A DNA stretch of 64,000 nt from Prorocentrum cordatum (GCA_963575745.1 CAUYUJ010014183.1:333501-397500), one strand, 5' to 3'. Positions 38,064-50,119 are shown, counted from the stretch's first letter. Made by a program: numbers and translations. The notes: a model not told the origin generated them from the letters alone.

Positions 38064-38104
38064 CCCTTTCCGGGAACATGATGGACCCACGAACCCGGAA
38101 AGGG
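38064..38104. repeat. 11-bp inverted repeat at a satellite unit junction (example)
   Basis: CCCTTTCCGGG (38064-38074) closes one unit and CCCGGAAAGGG (38094-38104) opens the next. They flank a 19-nt loop and form a perfect hairpin exactly over the unit border. The same holds at the other internal full junctions. Confidence 0.75.
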
Positions 38105-38323
38105 ATATAGACATGTGGAGCATGGGCACGTTTTCACGATACCCAACGGGGCAACACCTCACGAAACATCCCACGAGACACCTCACGAAACATCCCACGA
38201 GACACCTCACGAAACATTCCGCGAGACACCTCACGAAACATTCCAGGAGACACCCCGCGAAACATTCCACGAGACACCCCACGAAACATTCCACGACGAC
38301 AGGCAACCACTCAACCAAGGCGG

Positions 38324-38872
38324 TGTGGTCGTGCTGGGGAGTGGTCGTGCTGGGGTGTGGTCGTGCTGGGGGGTGGTCGTGCTGGGGGGTGGTCGTGCTG
38401 GGGGGTGGTCGTGCTGGGGCGTGGTCGTGCTGGGGCGTGGTCGTGCTGGGGCGTGGTCGTGCTGGGGCGTGGTCGTGCTGGGGTGTGGTCGTGCTGTGGT
38501 AAGGTCGTGCTGGGGTGCGGTCGTGCTGGGGTGTGGTCTTGCTGGGGTGGGGTCGTGCTGGGGTGTGATCGTGCTGGGGTGGGGTCGTGCTGGGGTGTGG
38601 TCGTGCTGGGGTGTGGTCGTGCTAGGGTGGGGTCGTGCTGGGGTGGGGTCGTGCTGGGGTGTGGTCGTGCTGGGGTGTGGTCGTGCTGGGGTGTGGTCGT
38701 GCTGGGGCGTGGTCGTGCTGGGGTGGGGTCGTGCTGGGGTGGGGTCGTGCTGGGGTGGGTTCGTGCTGGGGTGCTCCGCACCCTGTGATTTATCGATCGG
38801 GTCGTGCTGGGGTGGTCGTGCTGGGGTGTGGTCGTGCTGGGGTGTGGTCGTGCTGGGTGGGGTCGTGCAGCT
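38324..38872. repeat. 16-bp minisatellite block inside unit 3 (representative)
   Basis: GTGTGGTCGTGCTGGG and variants (GCGT, GGGT, GAGT, GATC) run for hundreds of bases. The variants come in the same block order in successive units: GGGG-type, then GCGT-type, then a single CTGTGGTAAGG or CTGTGGTGAGG, then GTGT/GGGT mixes. Equivalent blocks lie near 36284-36785, 37221-37880, 39517-40110, 44739-45145, 45596-46205, 47090-48040 and 48688-49636. Confidence 0.85.
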
Positions 38873-40606
38873 GAGTCCTGCCAAAATTCCAGGAAATCGT
38901 ACAAAAACAAAGGAATTAGTCGAGACATCATCGAAATTCCTTCGCGCGGGGCGCTTTTCCGCGTCGCGGTCGGCTCTGCAAAACAAGCGTTTCGCTCGAG
39001 ACATCCTCAGCAAATTCTGAAAACAAGCGTTTCGCTCGAGACATCCCCAACTCTGCAAAACCAGCGTTTCGCTCGAGACATCCTCAACAAATTCTGAAAA
39101 ACAAGCGTTTCGCTCGAGACATCCTCAAATTTTAATTCGTCGCCGGCCTCCTTCGACCTCGTTATTTATCAGGGAAAAAATTCGCCGGCCTCCCTCAAGC
39201 AGGCACCGGGGGACTAGGTTTACCTACTAAAAGAGAACCCTGGGCCCGCGCCCTTTCCGGGAAAAAAGACATGATGGACCCACGAACCCGGAAAGGGATA
39301 TAGACATGTGGAGCATGGACACGTTTTCATGATACCCAACTGGGCAACACCTCACGAAACATCCCACGAGACACCTCACGAAACAGCCCACGAGACACCT
39401 CACGAAACATTCCACGAGACACCTCACGAAACATTTCCCAGACAAACACCCGCCGAAACATTCCACGAGACACCCCACGAAACATCCACGACGACAGGCA
39501 ACCACTCAACCAAGGCGGTGTGGTCGTGCTGGGGTGTGGTCGTGCTGGGGTGTGGTCGTGCTGGGGGGTGGTCGTGCTGGGGGGTGGTCGTGCTGGGGGG
39601 GTGGTCGTGCTGGGGGGTGGTCGTGCTGGGGCGTGGTCGTGCTGGGGCGTGGTCGTGCTGGGGCGTGGTCGTGCTGGGGCGTGGTCGTGCTGGGGCGTGG
39701 TCGTGCTGGGGTGTGGTCGTGCTGTGGTAAGGTCATGCTGGGGTGCGGTCGTGCTGGGGTGTGGTCTTGCTGGGGTGGGGTCGTGCTGGGGTGTGATCGT
39801 GCTGGGGTGGGGTCGTGCTGGGGTGTGGTCGTGCTGGGGTGTGGTCGTGCTAGGTGGGGGGTGCTTGCTGGGGTGGGGTCGTGCTGGGGAGTGGTCGTGC
39901 TGGGGTGGGTCGTCGTGCTGGGGTGTGGTCATGCTGGGGCGTGGTCGTGCTGGGGTGGGGTCGTGCTGGGGTGGGGTCGTGCTGGGGTGGGTTCGTGCTG
40001 GGGTGCTCCGCACCCTGTGATTTATGGATCGGGTCGTGCTGGGGTGTGGTCGTGCTGGGGTGTGGTCGTGCTGGGGTGTGGTCGTGCTGGGGTGTGGTCG
40101 TGCTGGGGTGGTCCAAAATTCCAGGAAATCGTACAAAAACAAAGGAATTAGTCGAGACATCATCGAAATTCCTTCGCGCGGGGCGCTTTTCCGCGTCGCG
40201 GTCGGCTCTGCAAAACAAGCGTTTCGCTCGAGACATCCTCGGCAAACTCTGCGGAGCAAGCGTTTCGCTCGAGACATCCTCAACACACGAAAAGCGTTTC
40301 GCTCGTGACATCGATCGGGATTTCAAAAACAAGCGTTTCGCTCGAGACATCCTCAAATTTTAATTCGCCGGCCTCCTTCGACCTCGTTATTTATCAGGGA
40401 AAAAATTCGCCGGCCTCCCTCAAGCAGGCACCGGGGGACTAGGTTTACCTACTAAAAGAGAACCCTGGGCCCGCGCCCTTTCCGGGAACAAGACAAAGCC
40501 CTGGACAACCCTTGAGGTGCGGAGGGGGACCAGGAAGACAGGGGTAGCGCCTCGTGGCCCGAGGCACGTGCGCGGACGACGGATGCCAGGGGACGTACTG
40601 CGATAA

Positions 40607-40618
40607 GAAGAAGAAGAA

Positions 40619-40649
<31 letters not shown>

Positions 40650-40662
40650 AAGAAGAAAAGGG
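40607..40662. repeat. (AAG)n microsatellite
   Basis: GAAGAA run about 120 bp past the end of satellite array 1. Confidence 0.9.
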
Positions 40663-40693
40663 CCATGAATAGAGTTGCAAAAACGGCAAGAAA

Positions 40694-40838
40694 GCACGGA
40701 CACTTTCGAAGGTCCGTGCGGGTTTCTTGGATCGGCGCTGGAGCCATCTCTGGTGCGAGGAGCGGAGGAGCGCACCAGTGGCGGCGCCAGAGGCACTGCC
40801 AGCGGGACCCAGCGCCGATCCAAGAGAACTGCGCGGTA
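40694..40838 (-). mobile_element. Foldback element family FB, copy 3
   Basis: TCTTGGATCGGCGCTGG (40725-40741) pairs perfectly over 17 bp with CCAGCGCCGATCCAAGA (40809-40825). The outer GGTCCGTGCGGGT/CTGCGCGGTATT arms match partly. A separate hairpin GCACGGAC/GTCCGTGC (40694-40719) overlaps the left edge. Minus-strand block order matches copies 1 and 2. Non-coding. Confidence 0.6.
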
Positions 40839-42050
40839 TTCCTCTGCTTCTCCGAAAATATCCTGTGAGATGTCAGCGCCCCTCTTCGCCGCCCCCTGCC
40901 CTCCATCACGAACGGCGAACATATCCATATCCGCGCCCTCGCGGTCTGGATTCCGGGGCACGATCCCGCATATACACGGTCGAATGGATACATTCCGCGC
41001 GGGGCATCTGCGAGAAAGCGCCCCACATACGCGGGGTCGCGGTCCAAGGGCCCGTCCCACGAGGCCGCGGATACGCATATGGCTTTTGCCCACGATCATC
41101 CAAAAGCCCAGCAAATTGGGCGTCGACCTGGGCCGCCGGACGCGCCACCGTCACGGCCCGACCGCCTCCCTGACGGTCGGGCCCAACGACCAGGCCCAAA
41201 CTTCCAACAAAGTTCGAGGCCACAGCGAAACGTTCGAAGCACACAGCGCTCGAAGCACACAAGATGATGAGGCACATCCAGGAGGCCTCGCGCGGCAACT
41301 TGAGACCCAAAGCACGTCGGATCTACGTCAGATTCACGTCGGGTTCGCGTCGGACCTACGTCGGATTCGCGGCGGACTTACGTCGGAACATCGTCGCGCG
41401 AACGTGGTCCTCAAAAGAACGGAGCGGACGTGTGGACTGGACAATACAACTGTTGCGCGCCGTGCGAGGCGTCCAAGATTTCTCTTGGACAAGAGAAGCG
41501 GATGAAAACTCCGAACCATCGCCTGCGCGCAAACGCGACCCTGGGCAAGCGTGACCTCTGGTGCGCGGCCTGCGGTTCGTTGCGCTGCGCTGCGGCAACA
41601 GCAGCGGCCTGCGTGCTCGAACTTGGTTTCCCTGCGCCCCGCGGAAAGCGCGCACCAAATCTCACTCGGGCGACCGATCACTCCCTGCGCATGGCCAGAA
41701 ACACCCCTGAAACGACGCAGGTTGGACGTCGACCCGGGCCGCTAGGCGCCCCTCAGGCCGATCCTCTCGGTGACTGGCAAGTCCAACGGCCGAGAGACCT
41801 GCGTGCTTCTCTTTGGAAGTCAAATTCGAAAATTAGGAGCACGGAAGCAACGCGGATTAGGTGTCGCCCCAGGCCGCCAGACGTGCCACAGTCCGACCGT
41901 CTCGTTTACTGTCAGGTCCAAGGACTGGGTACCGTCGGCCGACAGCACGGTCAGCACGGGCACGCGCGCGCAGGGCACCAGCTGCAGGCCAAGCTGCCCC
42001 CCCTGCGGGTGCATTCGGATATTGCTGATCCATATAACGTGTGAGTGCTA
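40839..42050. other. No gene recognised; includes a GTCGGATT-type short tandem repeat
   Basis: 41320-41400 holds about seven ~12-bp units such as TACGTCGGATTCGCGTCGGA. The rest is non-repetitive GC-rich DNA with open frames in several registers but no protein-like conservation pattern that I can recognise. Confidence 0.4.
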
Positions 42051-42056
42051 TTCTTA

Positions 42057-42447
42057 GTGTGTGTGTGTGTTTGTTCTCTCTCTCTCTCTCTCTCTCTCTC
42101 CCCTGGGTATCTCTCTCTCTCTCCCTCTCTCTCTCTCTCTCTCCCTCTTCTTTCTCGCTCCCTTGTGTGGTTATCTCTTCTTCTCTCCCCCATACATCTG
42201 CACACATATTCAAATACGTATACATTATGCGCACATTCCATATAGTATACACACCTTTCTATGCATATTATGTATGTATGCATGCATACATGTATGCATG
42301 TGTGTATGCACGCGTGTACATATATATATATATATATTATATATATATAAATATATATATATATATAATATATTATTTATTTATGTATGTATGCATGCAT
42401 GCATGCATGCATGCATGCATGTCTGCATGTCTGTATGCTTATATGCT

Positions 42448-42534
<87 letters not shown>

Positions 42535-42535
42535 C
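42057..42535. repeat. Compound microsatellite (GT), (CT), (AT), (ATGC), (GT)
   Basis: Successive blocks: a short GT run, two CT runs, TATGCATG words, alternating AT near 42318-42370, CATG runs near 42390-42425, then about 65 bp of GT to 42535. Alternating purine-pyrimidine and AT palindromes make this a likely site of unusual DNA structure. Confidence 0.9.
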
Positions 42536-42954
42536 CACCGGCCACCTTGTGGGGCCACCAGGCTGTAGGCCTGCTTGTGCTGTTCCCTGCGCAACCTGCT
42601 GTAGTTTAAAATCTCAAATATTGCAATACTGCTGTCCGCTTCCTAGTGTAAATTGCTGAAATCTGCGCGGGGAGGGGGAGCCCAAAACCAGCCGGTTACC
42701 ACACCCGGATCGCGCTCCCTGAATTCACGGGGGGTCGTGGGACTCATGAAACTGATGAGATTCGGGCCCCCCAAACCATAATCCCTTGTAAGTTACGCAA
42801 TGTTCGCGTCCCCGAGGCCAGAAACCTTGGACATTACACAGCGCTTGCGTTCCCGAGGCAGCACACCCTCGCAAAATACATTAGATTCGCGTCCACGATG
42901 CCACAACCCCTAGCAAATTACGCCATACTCGCAGAGCTGAAACCAAAAGTGCTC
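42536..42954. other. No gene seen; ~55-bp diverged repeats
   Basis: 42780-42930 shows three diverged units containing TACGCAATGTTCGCGTCCCCG, shortened here, with the varying link AGGCCA/AGGCAG/ATGCCA. No coding support. Confidence 0.35.
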
Positions 42955-43385
42955 CAATGCGCCCACAAATGGTCCCAAGACGGCCCAAGAGGGCCCAAAG
43001 GGGTCCCAAGAACGCTTCAAGAGCCTTCCAAGAGAGCCCCAAAAGGCAAAAACCGTAGATAAAAAAAACATGTTTGAAGGATTTTGGCCTTGTCGCATTT
43101 TCGGCGCAGCAAGACGGCTCAAGAAGCTCCTACGACCGCCCCCAGGCAACCCAACCCGCCTCCAAGAAGGTTCCAAGACGGCCCAGGAGGGCTCCAAAAT
43201 GGCCCAAGTAGCGCTCGAGACAGCCCAGGACCCGAGAGTCCCCGAAAGATCGCTCCAGGACTGGCAAGGCGGCCTCCAAGGCGGCCCAGAGACGCCTCCA
43301 CGACGGCCGACAAGGCCCAAGATAGCACGTCGGAGACGGTCAAGATGGCCCCAAGAGGCCCGAATAGAATCCCAACATGGCCCCC
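42955..43385. repeat. Degenerate GGCCCAAGACGGCC repeat, reverse orientation
   Basis: CCAAGACGGCCCAAGAGGGCC words recur; they are the reverse complement of the CTCTTGGGCCGTCTTGG family at 24 and 35 kb. One interruption at 43020-43120 is not repeat-like. Confidence 0.55.
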
Positions 43386-44001
43386 CCGCCATGACCCTCT
43401 AAGCGTTCCCCGCTGGATTCCCACAACAACTCCAGGAAAACCTCATCCGAGGGCAAACGTGCTCATTCCCCACAGATGTTAATTCAACGAAAGAGCGGGT
43501 GCTGAAGCCGCATTGCTGGGCATGGCCCTGCGGAAGCCGTTGGCATGATCCCACCTGCGTCGACCAAGTTCAAGCCACGCTTGCAACGCTTAATGTAGCT
43601 TGGTTGAGCTCCTTTTTGAAACAAGACATCCTCCTGGAGCGTCGGCCGCGTCCGCCGGCCACTCCGAAACAAGCGCAGAGTGCACCTTTAAACGCTGGCT
43701 CTCGGACGAACCGAAGCGCGCCCTCGACGCGCGCATTTCCCTCCAGGAGATACCTGTTTGTGGGCGTGGTCCTGTGTGACCATGGCTACCTGAAGCACAG
43801 CTGGGCATGACCCTGTCTGATGCTTGCGCGCTGGAGCAGTGCTGGGCATGGCCCTCCAGGCATACCTGAGAGCGATTTTCGCCACTGCAGATCAAGTCGC
43901 ACGAACTCATCTTGCATCTCGCTTTCACGCCTGTCCAAATGCCTCAGACGATGCCGCGGAACTTCCAGAACCTCCGTCTGTTTCTGCCTTTTGCTGAGAG
44001 A

Positions 44002-44379
44002 TTATTGCCTGCATGTGAACGAAGCCTTGGAAATGCATGCACGAAGGTCCAACCCAATCAACTTCCAATTCCGAAAACGGGAAACCAAACGCGTGTCTAC
44101 GCGAGATACCACGGCGGCTGTATTGAAGATTGAGCGACAGGGTATGGCATCGACAATGACATCAGGAGAACCATGGACGTACGCCGCGGCCAATGCCTGT
44201 TTCAATAAAGACTCGAACAATCCAGCCATCTCCTGCATATTTCTGGCCGCGCCCATGAAATTCACGGTCCATGTCGACGCGCCCATCATTTCTTCTGCAA
44301 CGGCATAGAAATTGGATATCCCCCGAAGGATCCGTGATGGAAGTGTCGCGCAGAACTCAGTCGCCAAACACCTGGACAC
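44002..44379 (-). CDS. Unrecognised protein fragment, family U copy 1
   Basis: 125 codons of protein-like sequence: ILRGISNFYAVAEEMMGAST, then W-x2-NFMGAARNMQEM, LFESLLKQALAAAY, and RFRNWKLIGLDLRACISKA. Spacing of the aromatic, alanine, AR and leucine residues resembles the minus-strand frame at 52552-52965. It probably extends beyond this frame, but no continuation is convincing. 43386-44001 has no other supported gene. Function unknown. Confidence 0.3.
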   Translation of the reverse strand: MSRCLATEFCATLPSRILRGISNFYAVAEEMMGASTWTVNFMGAARNMQEMAGLFESLLKQALAAAYVHGSPDVIVDAIPCRSIFNTAAVVSRVDTRLVSRFRNWKLIGLDLRACISKASFTCRQ

Positions 44380-44480
44380 TTCAATCCGTATGTGTGTATA
44401 TATACACGTATGCGAAACTTGGCCTCCATTCTGACTTGTCGAAATGCACCGCTGTATGCATGTCCCTGAACGCTCAAAAA

Positions 44481-47400
44481 CATGATGGACCCACGAACCC
44501 GGAAAGGGATAAAGACATGTGCAGCATGGTCACGTTTTCACGATACCCAACTGGGCGACATCTCACGAAACATCCCACGAGACACCCCGCGAAACATCCC
44601 ACGAGACACCTCACGAAACATTCCACGAGACACCTCACGAAACATTCCACGAGACACCCCGTGAAACATTCCACGAGACACCCCACGAACAGGCAACCAC
44701 TCAACCAGACACGCCACGAAACATTCCACGGGGGTGCGACTGGGTGTGGTCGTGCTGGGGTGTGGTCGTGCTGGGGTGTGGTCGTGCTGGGGAGTGGTCG
44801 TGCTGGGGTGTGGTCGTGGTGGTCGTGCTGGGGGGTGGTCGTGCTGGGGGGGTGGTCGTGCTGGGGGGTGGTCGTGCTGGGGCGTGGTCGTGCTGGGGCG
44901 TGGTCGTGCTGGGGCGTGGTCGTGCTGGGGTGTGGTCGTGCTGTGGTGAGGTCGTGCTGGGGTGTGGTCGTGCTGGGGGTGGTGCTGGGGTAGGGTCTGC
45001 TGGGGTCAGGTCGTGCTGGGGTGTGGTCGTGCTGGGGTATGGGACTTGCTGGGGTGGGGTCGTTGTGGGTGTGCTCTGTGCTGTGGTGTCCTGTCGTGCT
45101 GGGGTGTGGTCGTGCTGGTATGGTCGTGCTAGGGTGGGGTCGTGCATTTCGCTCGAGACATCCTGCCAAAATTCCAGGAAATCGTACAAAAACAAAGGAA
45201 TTAGTCGAGACATCATCGAAATTCCTTCGCGCGGGGCGCTTTTCCGCGTCGCGGTCGGCTCTGCAAAACAAGCGTTTCGCTCGAGACATCCTCGGCAAAC
45301 TCTGCGGAGCAAGCGTTTCGCTCGAGACATCCTCAACACACAAACATGATGGACCCACGAACCCGGAAAGGGATATAGACTGTGGAGCATGGACCGTTTT
45401 CATGATACCGCAACTGGGCAACACCATCACGAAACATCCCACGAAACACCTCACGAAACAGCCCACGAGACACCCCTCACGAAACATCCACGAGACACGC
45501 TCACGAACATTTCCACGAGACACCCCGCGAAACATTCCACGAGACACCCCACGAAACATTTCCAGGCCAGCACGGAACCCGACTCAACCAAGGCGGTGTG
45601 TGTCGTTCTGAGGTGGTCCGTCTGGGGTTTGTCGTGCGTGGGGGTTGGTCCGTGCTGGGGGGGTGTCGTGCTGGGGGGTGGTCGTGCTGGGGGGTGGTCG
45701 TGCTGGGGCGTGGTCGTGGGCTGGGCCGTGGTCGTGCTGGGGCGTGGTCGTCTGGGGCGTTGGTCGTGCTGGGCGTGTCGTGCTGGGGGTGTCCTGCTGT
45801 GTAAGGTCATGCTGGATGGGCGGTCGTGCGGGGGTGTGTTCTTGCTGGGGTGGGGTCGTGCTGGGGTGTGATCGTGCTGGGGTGGGGTCGTGCTGGGGTG
45901 TGGTCGTGCTGGGGTGTGGTCGTGCTAGGGTGGGGTCGTGCTGGGGTGGGGTCGTGCTGGGGAGTGGTCGTGCTGGGGTGTGGTCGTGCTGGGGTGTGGT
46001 CATGCTGGGGCGTGGTCGTGCTGGGGTGGGGTCGTGCTGGGGTGGGGTCGTGCTGGGGTGGGTTCGTGCTGGGGTGCTCCGCACCCTGTGATTTATCGAT
46101 CGGGTCGTGCTGGGGTGGGGTCGTGCTGGGGTGGGGTCGTGCTGGGGTCTGGTCGTGCTGGGGTGTGGTCGTGCTGGGGTATGGTCGTGCTAGGGTGGGG
46201 TCGTGCATTTCGCTCGAGACATCCTGCCAAAATTCCAGGAAATCGTACAAAACCAAAGGAATTAGTCGAGACATCATCGAAATTCCTTCGCGCGGGGCGC
46301 TTTTCCGCGTCGCGGTCGGCTCTGCAAAACAAGCGTTTCGCTCGAGACATCCTCAGCAAATTCTGAAAACAAGCGTTTCGCTCGAGACATCCTCAACTCT
46401 GCAAAACCAGCGTTTCGCTCGAGACATCCTCACCATTTTCTGAAAAACAAGCGTTTCGCTCGAGACATCCTCAATTTTTAATTCGCCGGCCTCCTTCGAC
46501 CTCGTTATTTATCAGGGAAAAAATTCGCCGGCCTCCTTCAAGCAGGCACCGGGGGACTAGGTTTACATACTAAAAGAGAACCCTGGGCCGGAGCCCTTTC
46601 CGGGAAAAGTGGCCCGCACCCTGTGATTTATCGATCGGGATTTCAAAAACAAGCGTTTCGCTCGAGACATCCTCAAATTTTAATTCGCCGGCCTCCTTCG
46701 ACCTCGTTATTTATCAGGGAAAAAATTCGCCGGCCTCCTTCAAGTTTGCACCGGGGGACAGGTTTACCCACTAAAAGAGAACCCTGGGCTCAGGCCCTTT
46801 CCGGGAAAAACATGATGGACCCACGAACCCGGAAAGGGATATAGACATGTGGAGCATGGGCACGTTTTCACGATACCCAACGGGGCAACACCTCACGAAA
46901 CATCCCACGAGACACCTCACGAAACATCCCACGAGACTCCTCACGAAACATTCCGCGAGACACCTCACGAAACATTCCAGGAGACACCCCGCGAAACATT
47001 CCACGAGACACCCCACGAAACATTCCACGACGACAGGCAACTCTCAACCAAGCGTTGGTGCCGAGGCTGGGAGAGTGGTCCGTGTCTCCACCGAGTGGTC
47101 GTGTGCTGGGGGTGTCGTGCTGGGGGGTGGTCGTGCTTGGGGGGTGTGTCGTGCTGGGGGGTCGTGCTGGGGCGGAACCTCTGAGGGGCTTGGGTTCGTT
47201 TCTGAACCAGAAGCGAGGTCGTGCTGGGGCGTGGTCGTGCTGGGGCGTGGTCGTGCTGGGGTGTGGTCGTGCTGTGGTAAGGTCGTGCTGGGGTGCGGTG
47301 GTGCTGGGGTGTGGTCTTGCTGGGGTGGGGTCGTGCTGGGGTGTGCTCGTGCTGGGGTGGGGTCGTGCTGGGGTGTGGTCGTGCTGGGGTGTGGTCGTGC

Positions 47401-50037
47401 TGGGGTGTGGTCGTGCTGGGGTGGGGTCGTGCTGGGATGGGGTCGTGCTGGGGTGGGGGCGTGCTGGGGTGTGGTCGTGCTGGGGTGTGGTCGTGCTGGG
47501 GTGTGGTCGTGCTGGGGCGTGGTCGTGCTGGGGTGGGGTCGTGCTGGGGTGGGGTCGTGCTGGGGTGGGGTCGTGCTGGGGTGGTCCGCACCCGGTGATT
47601 TATCGATCGGGTCGTGCTGGGGTGTGGTCGTGCTGGTGCTGGGGTGTGGTCGTGCTGGGGTGTGGTCGTGCTGGGGTGTGGTCGTGCTGGGGTGTGGTCG
47701 TGCTGGGGCGTGGTCGTGCTGGGCGTGGTCGTGCTGGGGTGTGTCGTGCTGGGGGTGTGGGTCGTGCTGGGAGGTGGTCGTGCTGGGGCGTGGTCGTGCT
47801 GTCGTGCGTGGGGGCGTGCTGGGTGGGGTCGTGCTGGGGTGTGGTCGTGCTGGGGTGTTCGTGCTGGGGTGTGGTCTTGCTGGGGTAGGGTCGTGCTGGG
47901 GTCGGGTCGTGCTGGGGTGTGGTCGTGCTGGGGTATGGTCGTGCTGGGGTGGGGTCGTGCTGGGTGGGGTCGTGCTGGGGTCTGGTCGTGCTGGGGTGTG
48001 GTCGTGCTGGGGTATGGTCGTGCTAGGGTGGGGTCGTGCATTTCGCTCGAGACATCCTGCCAAAATTCCAGGAAATCGTACAAAAACAAACGAATTAGTC
48101 GAGACATCATCGAAATTCCTTCGCGCGGGGCGCTTTTCCGCGTCGCGGTCGGCTCTGCAAAACAAGCGTTTCGCTCGAGACATCCTCGGCAAACTCTGCG
48201 GAGCAAGCGTTTCGCTCGAGACATCCTCAACACACGAAAAAGTGGCCCGCACCCTGTGATTATCGATCGGGATTTCAAAAACAAGCGTTTCGCTCGAGAC
48301 ATCCTCAAATTTTAATTCGCCGGCCTCCTTCGACCTCGTTATTTATCAGGGAAAAAATTCGCCGGCCTCCCTCAAGTGGCACCGGGGGACAGGTTTTACC
48401 TACTAAAAGAAACCCTGGGCCCGCGCCCTTTTCCGGGAACATGATGGACCCACGAACCCGGAAAGGGATATAGACATGTGGAGCATGGACACGTTTTCAT
48501 GATACCCAACTGGGGCAAACACCTCACGAAACATCCCCACGAGACACCTCACGAAACAGCCACGAGACACCTCACGAAACATTCCACGAGACACCTCACG
48601 AAACATTTCACGAGACACCCCGCGAAACATTCCACGAGACACCCCACGAAACATTCCACGACGACAGGCAACCACTCAACCAAGGCGGTGTGGTCGTGCT
48701 GGGGAGTGGTCGTGCTGGGGTGTGGTCGTGCTGGGGGGGTGGTCGTGCTGGGGGGTGGTCGTGCTGGGGCGTGGTCGTGCTGGGGTCGTGCTGGGGCGTG
48801 GTCGTGCTGGGGCGTGGTCGTGCTGGGGCGTGGTCGTGCTGGGGTGTGGTCGTGCTGTGGTAAGGTCGTGCTGGGGTGCGGTCGTGCTGGGGTGTGGTCT
48901 TGCTGGGGTGGGGTCGTGCTGGGGTGTGGTCTTGCTGGGGTGGGGTCGTGCTGGGGTGTGGTCATCGTGCTGGGGTGGGGTCGGTCGTGCTGGGGTGTGG
49001 TCGTGCTGGGGTGTGGTCGTGCTCGTGCTGGGGTGGGGTCGTGCTGGGGAGTGGTCGTGCTGGGGTGTGGTCGTGCTGGGGTGTGGTCGTGCTGGGGCGT
49101 GGTCGTGCTGGGGTGGGGTCGTGCTGGGGTGGGGTCGTGCTGGGGTGGGTTCGTGCTGGGGTGCTCCGCACCCTGTGATTTATCGATCGGGTCGTGCTGG
49201 GGTGTGGTCGTGCTGGGGTGTGGTCGTGCTGGGGTGTGGTCGTGCTGGGGTGTGGTCGTGCTGGGGTGTGGTCGTGCTGGGGAGTGGTCGTGCTGGGGTG
49301 TGGTCGTGCTGGGGGGTGGTCGTGCTGGGGGGTGGTCGTGCTGGGGGTGTGGTCGTGCTGGGGTGTGGTCGTGCTGGGGCGTGGTCGTGCTGGGGCGTGG
49401 TCGTGCTGGGGCGTGGTCGTGCTGGGGTGTGGTCGTGCTGTGGTGAGGTCGTGCTGGGGTGTGGTCGTGCTGGGGTGTGGTCTTGTGCGTGCTGGGTCGG
49501 GTCGTGCTGGGGTGTGGTCGTGCTGGGGTATGGTCGTGCTGGGGTGGGGTCGTGCTGGGGTGGGGTCGTGCTGGGGTCTGGTCGTGCTGGGGTGTGGTCG
49601 TGCTGGGGTATGGTCGTGCTAGGGTGGGGTCGTGCATTTCGCTCGAGACATCCTGCCAAAATTCCAGGAAATCGTACAAAAACAAACGAATTAGTCGAGA
49701 CATCATCGAAATTCCTTCGCGCGGGGCGCTTTTCCGCGTCGCGGTCGGCTCTGCAAAACAAGCGTTTCGCTCGAGACATCCTCAGCAAATTCTGAAAACA
49801 AGCGTTTCGCTCGAGACATCCTCAACTCTGCAAAACCAGCGTTTCGCTCGAGACATCCTCAAGAAATTCTGAAAAACAAGCGTTTCGCTCGAGACATCCT
49901 CAAATTTTAATTCGCCGGCCTCCTTCGACCTCGTTATTTATCAGGGAAAAAATTCGCCGGCCTCCCTCAAGTTGGCACCGGGGGACAGGTTTACCTACTA
50001 AAAGAGAACCCTGGGCCCGCGCCCTTTCCGGGAAAAA
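44481..50037. repeat. Higher-order satellite, array 2 (four units plus partials)
   Basis: Units start at 44481, 45345, 46811 and 48440, with a partial unit at 46609-46810 that holds only the tail half from CCGCACCCTGTGATTTATCG to CCCTTTCCGGG. The first unit head (44481) and the 45345 unit lack the left CCCTTTCCGGG arm. The array ends at CCCTTTCCGGGAAAAA (50022-50037). Content is as in array 1, with extra AAGCGTTTCGCTCGAGACAT copies, and a block GGAACCTCTGAGGGGCTTGG unique to 47170-47220. Confidence 0.9.
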
Positions 50038-50119
50038 CTAAGTCAACAAACAAAACATTTCGCATCCACAAATCCCCGCGATCCGCCGCCCGCTGCGACG
50101 GGCACTGGGCGCGCAATGC

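Larger units (their letters stand above)
36013..40488. repeat. Higher-order satellite, array 1 (four units)
   Basis: Units start at 36013, 36982, 38077 and 39270 with CATGATGGACCCACGAA. Each then has CCCGGAAAGGG, a 24-bp tandem array (ACCTCACGAAACATCCCACGAGAC type), the link CAGGCAACCACTCAACCA, and a long 16-bp array (GTGTGGTCGTGCTGGG). The 16-bp array is split once by CCGCACCCTGTGATTTATCG. The unit closes with AAGCGTTTCGCTCGAGACAT repeats, a twice-repeated CGCCGGCCTCCTTC and CCCTTTCCGGGAA. Lengths vary from 969 to about 1219 bp through 16-mer copy number. The array starts at the unit head and stops at the unit tail. Confidence 0.9.

Noticed and set aside
42749-42790. CTGATGAG as in a hammerhead ribozyme core
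   Set aside because: No GAAA at the required place and no stems II/III.
36092-49000. CRISPR-like appearance of 16- and 24-bp tandem arrays
   Set aside because: Units are directly adjacent without unique spacers and the context is eukaryotic; they are minisatellites.
36051-49795. Many long open frames on both strands through the satellite arrays (repeating WSCWGVVVLG, or TTPQHDHTPARP on the other strand)
   Set aside because: The 16-bp unit is stop-free in all registers, so translations are periodic with 16 residues on both strands. Frames shift freely between units and no start or codon signal is conserved.
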